DNA from: Glyphotaelius pellucidus
Lineage: Eukaryota; Arthropoda; Insecta; Trichoptera; Limnephilidae
Assembly (NCBI GenBank): GCA_936435175.1
Contig: OW386553.1
Location: 33,087,268-33,151,267 of the forward strand
Length of the DNA stretch: 64,000 nt
Direction: 5' to 3'
The position numbers and the translations under genes were made by a program. The notes below the pieces were generated by a model. That model ran no database searches and was not told the origin of the DNA. It saw nothing but the letters and a program-made list of their open reading frames with translations. Numbering within the stretch: the first letter of the stretch is position 1; every line of letters starts with the position of its first letter. This document shows, piece after piece, positions 63,745 through 64,000 of this stretch.

Positions 63745-64000
63745 TATGTAGAATATTTTCCTGTAATAGGTACAGTCGGTTAAAAAAATCTTAAGAATCA
63801 GTAGAATTTTAGAGAAGAAAAGTGGGGAATACAAAACATCGATTTTGACGATTAATTTAGATATTATCAGTCTGACGTCAGCGCTCTTGAGGTGATTTTT
63901 CACATAAACGGCGCTCTACAAATTATCCAATTATTATTATTATCAGGTGCGGTTGTCCTCTTAAACGAAAAAAATATCAATAACCTACTGCCACCCAGCA

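Overview
The window is AT-rich eukaryotic DNA that reads as insect (arthropod) genome. It carries one recognisable host gene on the + strand: the downstream part of a class A GPCR of the adipokinetic hormone / ACP / corazonin (GnRH-like) group, most like the adipokinetic hormone receptor (AKHR). Five consecutive exons are visible at 5563-5711, 8054-8159, 14844-15051, 41790-41916 and 58631 to about 58856. All junctions are GT/AG and all phases agree (2, 0, 1, 2). The exons encode the end of TM2 through TM7 and probably the C-terminus. Exons for the N-terminus, TM1 and most of TM2 were not found and should lie before the window. No second host gene, rRNA or functional tRNA gene is evident. The insect order cannot be settled from this sequence.

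The rest is intron and 3' flank, filled by transposable elements. (1) Non-LTR retrotransposons: a nearly complete two-ORF CR1-like LINE on the minus strand (24361-28830) whose ORF2 is broken by one in-frame stop, plus many 5'-truncated pieces of RTE-like, jockey-like and unassigned LINEs. (2) A tRNA-derived SINE family (SINE-1) with clear A and B boxes, in about eleven copies or pieces. (3) A short A-tailed family (SINE-L) whose 3' end matches the 3' end of a LINE called LINE-X here, in about ten copies. (4) Non-autonomous Helitrons with TC...CTAG ends in A/T targets, in about fifteen copies or pieces. (5) Two decayed mariner relatives, a TTA-flanked MITE and other inverted-repeat elements. 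(6) Satellites: a 1.3-kb AAGCTTT/GAGCTTT array that switches strand, a 35-bp array, a tandem array after the last receptor exon, and a 419-bp tandem unit carrying a tRNA-like sequence.

The most notable signal is a set of three fold-back insertions, each flanked by a 12-bp direct repeat. Two of them (13203-13440 and 23672-23932) are inverted dimers of different short sequences. Each arm folds into a minimal type I hammerhead ribozyme with a self-complementary stem III, as described for Penelope-like elements and retrozymes. Stems I, II and III differ in sequence between the two but keep their pairing. The third (36671-37939) is a tandem plus inverted array of the 419-bp tRNA-like unit. No Penelope reverse transcriptase is in the window. 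A shared integration machinery is an inference.

Layout: 1-5562, intron or upstream flank with LINE pieces; 5563-15051, three receptor exons with Helitrons, the strand-switch satellite and the first ribozyme element; 15052-41789, a 26.7-kb intron holding SINEs, both kinds of fold-back, the CR1-like LINE and a decayed mariner; 41790-58856, the last two exons around a 16.7-kb intron with Helitrons and nested LINEs; 58857-64000, 3' flank with a minisatellite, a DNA element, a MITE and a deleted mariner with very long inverted repeats.
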